Below, piece by piece: positions 60,723 to 64,000 of a stretch of 64,000 nucleotides of DNA. The stretch is from assembly GCF_017813395.1 (NCBI RefSeq), contig NZ_JAGIZB010000005.1, positions 124,001-188,000 on the forward strand, read 5' to 3'. Each line of letters starts with the position of its first letter. The stretch's first letter is position 1. The stretch comes from Pararoseomonas baculiformis. GTDB taxonomy: Bacteria; Pseudomonadota; Alphaproteobacteria; Acetobacterales; Acetobacteraceae. Below the pieces are notes generated by a model. It saw only the letters and a list, made by a program, of their open reading frames with translations. It ran no database searches and was not told where the DNA came from. The position numbers and the translations under genes are program-made.

Positions 60723-61552
60723 GAGTCCGCTCCCGGCAGGGCGCCGATCATCGCCTCGATCTGGTCCGGGCGCGGCCTGGAATGGCGGCTCCAGCTGACA
60801 TTCTCGCGCAGCACCCGCGCCGGAACGCCGGCCACCAGCACGCGAGGCCCCACATCCCCGGTCACCACCGCCCGTCCCGCCACGATTGATCCCGCGCCGA
60901 TCGTGACTCCCTTCATCAGCAGCGCGTCCTGCCCGATCCACACATGGGGCTCGATCACCACCGGCGCCGGAAAATTCACCTGACTGCGCGTGCCGAGATC
61001 GATGATGGCGTGCGAATCCGAGGTTCGGATCGTGATCCCCGTCGCGAACATGGCGTCATCGCCCACCAGCACCGCGCCCTCGGGCCCCTCCGCCAGCATG
61101 TTGGTGCGGTTCGAGGTGAGGCCGTGGCCGAGGAAAATGAGAGAGCGCTCCCCGCGCATGGTGCAATGGACCATGGCGATCGAAGGGTTGTCCCAGCCTG
61201 TGGAGGCCAGCAGATGGCCGCGCCCGACCGCCGAGATCTCGCCGGCCAGCCGCGCATGGCGCCCCAGCAGGATCGTGCTGCCGCTCGCGCGGGAGAGATC
61301 GATGGACAGCCGCTGCTTCGGCGTGCGCGCATCCAGCAGAAGCCGGTTCCCCTTCCCCAACCCGTTTTTCACGGTCACGCCACGTTCGGCGAGAACCGGA
61401 AGCGCCGCTTCGTCAAGCGCGATCTCCAGGACTTCGCTGATCTCCGGGGGTGTCCAGCCCTGGCCGAAGCGCAGGGCTGTCGGCCAGGCGGGATGGGCGC
61501 CGAGCAGGGCGGCCGGCGTGTTCTCGGGAGAGAAGACAGGATGCACGCTCAT
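60710..61552 (-). CDS. Hexapeptide-repeat (left-handed beta-helix) acyltransferase
   Basis: 280 residues from ATG 61552, with GAGGAGAC just upstream. C-terminal left-handed beta-helix with LpxA/NodL-type hexapeptides: HVWIGQDALLMKGVTIGAGSIVAGRAVV (about 205-232) and VGPRVLVAGVPARVLRENVSW. N-terminal part (about 1-90) is not recognised. Transfers an acetyl or other acyl group, probably to a sugar of the polysaccharide made by this locus. Runs opposite to the neighbouring glycosyltransferases. Confidence 0.9.
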   Translation of the reverse strand: MSVHPVFSPENTPAALLGAHPAWPTALRFGQGWTPPEISEVLEIALDEAALPVLAERGVTVKNGLGKGNRLLLDARTPKQRLSIDLSRASGSTILLGRHARLAGEISAVGRGHLLASTGWDNPSIAMVHCTMRGERSLIFLGHGLTSNRTNMLAEGPEGAVLVGDDAMFATGITIRTSDSHAIIDLGTRSQVNFPAPVVIEPHVWIGQDALLMKGVTIGAGSIVAGRAVVTGDVGPRVLVAGVPARVLRENVSWSRHSRPRPDQIEAMIGALPGADSQAR

Positions 61553-61710
61553 GTCTCCTCCAAGGCTGCGCCCATCCAGGCCGGGTGGAGACTCCTCAGC
61601 CCCGCCGGATGCGTCAAGGCGGCCATCCCTTGGCTTGACACTCATTGAGGCGCGCGCGCCTTATGCGCCCGCCCTTGAACATCGGGCATCCGCAGGACCA
61701 CAGGGACGGA

Positions 61711-63327
61711 ATGCGCCATCCTCCGATCGCCGTGATGTCGTTCAACCGGCCGGATTACCTGCGTCAGGTCCTCGCATCCCTCGCCGCGCAGCAGGATGCG
61801 CGGATCGAGGAGCGCCAGGTCTTCCTCTTCCAGGACCACTGGAACAACCGCCGCAGCGGGCGGGTGAAGGCGGACGCGAAGGACATCGATGCCAGCATCG
61901 CCACCTTCCGCGAGATCTTTCCCCGTGGCGAGGTCCTCGCCGCCGAGGAGAATCTCGGCGTCGCCGAGAACTTCCTCCGCGCCGAAACCCTGTTCTTCCG
62001 CGAGATGAAGGCTGATTGCGCCTATTTCCTGGAAGACGACCTCGTTCTTGCGCCGCGCTACCTTCGCATCATGGACATGCTGCGCACCGGGGCGGAGGGC
62101 ACGCCGGAGATCGGCTATTTCGCCGCCTATGGCCATCTCACCGCCAGCGCGGCGGACCAGCTGAAACACCGCAGGATGCTGCGCCGGATCGGCCATCTGT
62201 GGGGCTTCGGCCTGTTCCGCCGCCATTGGGAGGCGATGCAGCCCCTCATGGCCGACTACTACGAGATGGTGCTCGGCCGGGACTACAAGGATCGTTCCAC
62301 GCCCGATATCCGGCGGCGCTACCGGGAGCGCGACATCCTGGTCGGCGTCACCTCGCAGGACGATGTGAAGAAGGCAGTGACCTACGCTCTCGGCCACGTC
62401 GCCCTGAACACGCATCTCGTCAGCGGGCGCTATATCGGCGCGGTCGGGCTGCATATGAGCCAGGAGCGCTTCGACCAAGCCGGATATGCCCGGACCGTCT
62501 GGATCGACCCGGAGGAACTGGCCTTCGACTTCCCCGATGCCCCGGCCCTGGCAGCCATGCAGGCCGAGGAGACGGAACGGCGCCGCCAAGCCATCGAGAA
62601 CGAAGCGAAGCCGCAGCCCAAGTCGCCCGCACCCAGGCCGGCCCCAAAGCCGGCAACACCGCCAGCGCCCTCCCGCCGCCCGGTCCCGGAAGGGGACACC
62701 AAGGCACGCCCCTTGCTGCGTGGCCCGCATATGAGCGCGGAGGAGCGGCAGCTCCTGGAGCGGATGCTCGCTTCCGGCCGGCGGCGCTACGCGGAGTTCG
62801 GCACGGGCGGTTCGACGCTGCTCGCGGCGCGGCAGGGCTTCGATCTGATGGTGGGCGTGGAGTCGGATCCCGCCTGGGCCAGAACCGTGCGCGAGGATGA
62901 GGAAGTGGCCGCCGTCATCGCGGCGGGGCGCGCCTCCATCCTCCACGCCGATATCGGCCCCGTGGGGGCCTGGGGCTCGCCGGTGGACCGCAACGCGATT
63001 CGTCCATGGCCGAACTACATCGCCCGGATGTGGGAGGAATGGGACCGGCTCGGGACATTTCCGGACCTCGTCTTCGTCGATGGCCGTTTTCGCGTGGCCT
63101 GCTGCCTTTCCACCGCCCTGCTGGCCGCGGCACATCGCGGGCAACACCCACCACCGCTCGTCATGATCCATGATGTCGGCGAGCGCCGCCCCAATTACGA
63201 CCGCGCGCTCGACTTCTTCCATATCGAGGAACAGGTGGGCACGCTGCGGGTGATGTCGCCACGCCTCCTGCGCTCTCCCGAGGCGATCCTCGCCGCTTTT
63301 CTTGGACGGATCTTCGAGGTCGTCTGA
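61711..63327 (+). CDS. Glycosyltransferase fused to a methyltransferase-like domain
   Basis: 538 residues from ATG 61711 (ATG 61663 possible). Domain 1 (about 1-280): IAVMSFNRPDYLRQVLASL, ASIATFREIFPRGEVL, and CAYFLEDDLVLAPRYL (DXD-like), related to the glycosyltransferase at 59601. Linker (about 285-345) is rich in Pro, Ala and Lys. Domain 2 (about 350-538): YAEFGTGGSTLLAARQGFDLMVGVESDP (motif I and II of a class I SAM fold) and PDLVFVDGRFR (motif IV). Suggests a bifunctional enzyme adding a sugar and methylating or otherwise modifying it. Confidence 0.85.
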   Translation: MRHPPIAVMSFNRPDYLRQVLASLAAQQDARIEERQVFLFQDHWNNRRSGRVKADAKDIDASIATFREIFPRGEVLAAEENLGVAENFLRAETLFFREMKADCAYFLEDDLVLAPRYLRIMDMLRTGAEGTPEIGYFAAYGHLTASAADQLKHRRMLRRIGHLWGFGLFRRHWEAMQPLMADYYEMVLGRDYKDRSTPDIRRRYRERDILVGVTSQDDVKKAVTYALGHVALNTHLVSGRYIGAVGLHMSQERFDQAGYARTVWIDPEELAFDFPDAPALAAMQAEETERRRQAIENEAKPQPKSPAPRPAPKPATPPAPSRRPVPEGDTKARPLLRGPHMSAEERQLLERMLASGRRRYAEFGTGGSTLLAARQGFDLMVGVESDPAWARTVREDEEVAAVIAAGRASILHADIGPVGAWGSPVDRNAIRPWPNYIARMWEEWDRLGTFPDLVFVDGRFRVACCLSTALLAAAHRGQHPPPLVMIHDVGERRPNYDRALDFFHIEEQVGTLRVMSPRLLRSPEAILAAFLGRIFEVV

Positions 63328-63491
63328 CTCATGCGGTTACGGATGATTGCCGAAGGGCATCCTTCGTGGTGAAATGGCAGGGTGTTACACGCGCTTCGGG
63401 TGGGCCTTCCATTGAGGGTGCCTCGCCTTCAGCACCTTGATGGGTCAAGTCCGAGAATCTGCATGCCACTCCGGCTCGGGACGATCGGAAC

Positions 63492-64000
63492 GTGATCCGC
63501 GGACATCTTGATGCCCTGACGGCTGCCGGCTTCGTCGAAGGATGGGCCTTTGACCGTGAAACCCCGGCACGCCCGGTTCAGGTGCGCGTGGTGGATCCGG
63601 AGGGGGCAGAGCTTGCTCTCGGTCACGCGCATCTCTTTCGTGCGGACCTCGCCAATGTGAATTTCGGATATGGCTGGTGCGCCTTCCGCCTCCGGCTGGG
63701 GCGGCCCGTCCAGGAGGTCGCCGGCATTCCCGTGAGCCTCCAGGCCGCGGAAACCGGGGAAGAGATCCAGCCCGCGCGCGTGCTGAAACTGCGGGATGGC
63801 GCCGAGCCCATCGGCAACAGCCTGGCCCGGGTGGTAGCCGCCGATCCGCTGGTTGCCGGATCGATCGAGCAACTCCGGGGCTATGCGCCCGTGCTGCAGG
63901 ACTTCATGTCCCGGCGCGGCATCCCGGAGTTCATCCGCACGGCCTATCTCTATGTGCTCGGCCGCCCGGCCGACGAGGATGGGATCCGCAGCTATGCGCC
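63492..64000 (+). CDS. DUF4214-domain protein, 5' part (3' truncated by window)
   Basis: About 169 residues are visible from GTG 63492; the gene continues past the window end. N-terminal part FVEGWAFDRETPARPVQV resembles a domain often found in large alphaproteobacterial glycosyltransferase and surface proteins. The last visible stretch, AYLYVLGRPADEDGIRSYA, is the beginning of a DUF4214 repeat, a module of about 70 residues common in surface and glycan-biosynthesis proteins. Start choice is tentative because the ribosome site (GATCGGAAC) is weak. The gap 63328-63491 shows nothing else. Confidence 0.78.
   Translation, partial: MIRGHLDALTAAGFVEGWAFDRETPARPVQVRVVDPEGAELALGHAHLFRADLANVNFGYGWCAFRLRLGRPVQEVAGIPVSLQAAETGEEIQPARVLKLRDGAEPIGNSLARVVAADPLVAGSIEQLRGYAPVLQDFMSRRGIPEFIRTAYLYVLGRPADEDGIRSYA

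Noticed and set aside
63328-63491. Possible tRNA in the gap before the last gene
   Set aside because: A short stretch looked vaguely like a D-arm, but no acceptor stem, anticodon or T-loop could be assembled.
1-64000. CRISPR array, insertion sequence or plasmid/integrative element
   Set aside because: No regularly spaced direct repeats, transposase, integrase or replication genes were seen.

Overview
This window looks like a chromosomal segment of a GC-rich alphaproteobacterium, most likely of the Acetobacteraceae (Roseomonas-like). That is an inference from strongly G/C-biased third codon positions, five tricarboxylate-type (TctC/Bug) binding proteins, and families typical of that group (DUF3750, DUF6356, DUF4214 proteins). 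Genes are densely packed, often with 1-4 bp stop/start overlaps. I found no rRNA, tRNA, CRISPR array, transposase or phage module.

Layout. 1-1275 is the 3' part of an ETF-ubiquinone oxidoreductase gene. 1321-8792 is one minus-strand run of eight genes headed by an IclR regulator: Fe-alcohol dehydrogenase/maleylacetate reductase-like, sialidase-like beta-propeller, DapA/NanA-like aldolase, Bug, SDR, GAF and Bug. It looks like a catabolic operon for an unidentified acid. After an exported dienelactone-hydrolase-like protein, 10078-18337 is a second catabolic locus. A MarR regulator is divergent from a NicX-like (2,5-dihydroxypyridine dioxygenase family) gene, followed by an alpha/beta hydrolase, acyl-CoA dehydrogenase, acyl-CoA ligase, opine-dehydrogenase-like enzyme, 3-hydroxyacyl-CoA dehydrogenase and a Bug protein. 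18346-20546 holds selO, a ModE-like regulator and a small unknown. 20623-25765 has two divergent units: Bug plus a GlcD-type FAD oxidase, and a DUF1537 kinase plus a PdxA-like dehydrogenase (the acid-sugar kinase/dehydrogenase pair).

25817-33435 is mixed housekeeping and accessory content: pepT, a DeoR regulator, MOSC, OGFr-domain, DUF938, GNAT, fatty acid desaturase, an ABC ATPase/permease pair without a binding protein, and DUF3750. 33749-36399 is a sugar-acid pair (2-hydroxyacid dehydrogenase and IlvD/EDD dehydratase). Then come an Lrp regulator, DUF6356, an NTF2-like protein, an ABC-F ATPase, nhaA, ndk with a clear terminator, a fifth Bug protein, a GNAT, an SLT-like protein and two SDRs. 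At 45766-47304 lies a LigD-like protein with phosphoesterase and polymerase domains but no ligase domain. 47351-53645 contains flavin and aldehyde oxidoreductases and an HD-domain protein.

A structured repeat of about 250 bp, containing several hairpins, occurs twice in opposite orientation (33459-33707 and 54154-54412). A TPP riboswitch (about 58256-58350, minus) precedes an orphan family-5 ABC substrate-binding protein. The right end (58541-64000) is a polysaccharide/glycan locus: a UDP-sugar epimerase, two related glycosyltransferases (one fused to a methyltransferase-like domain), a hexapeptide acyltransferase and the start of a DUF4214 protein.

The observations I rate most worth following are the TPP riboswitch on an orphan family-5 binding protein, the NicX-CoA operon, the ligase-less LigD, the paired structured repeats and the IclR-led sialidase/aldolase operon.
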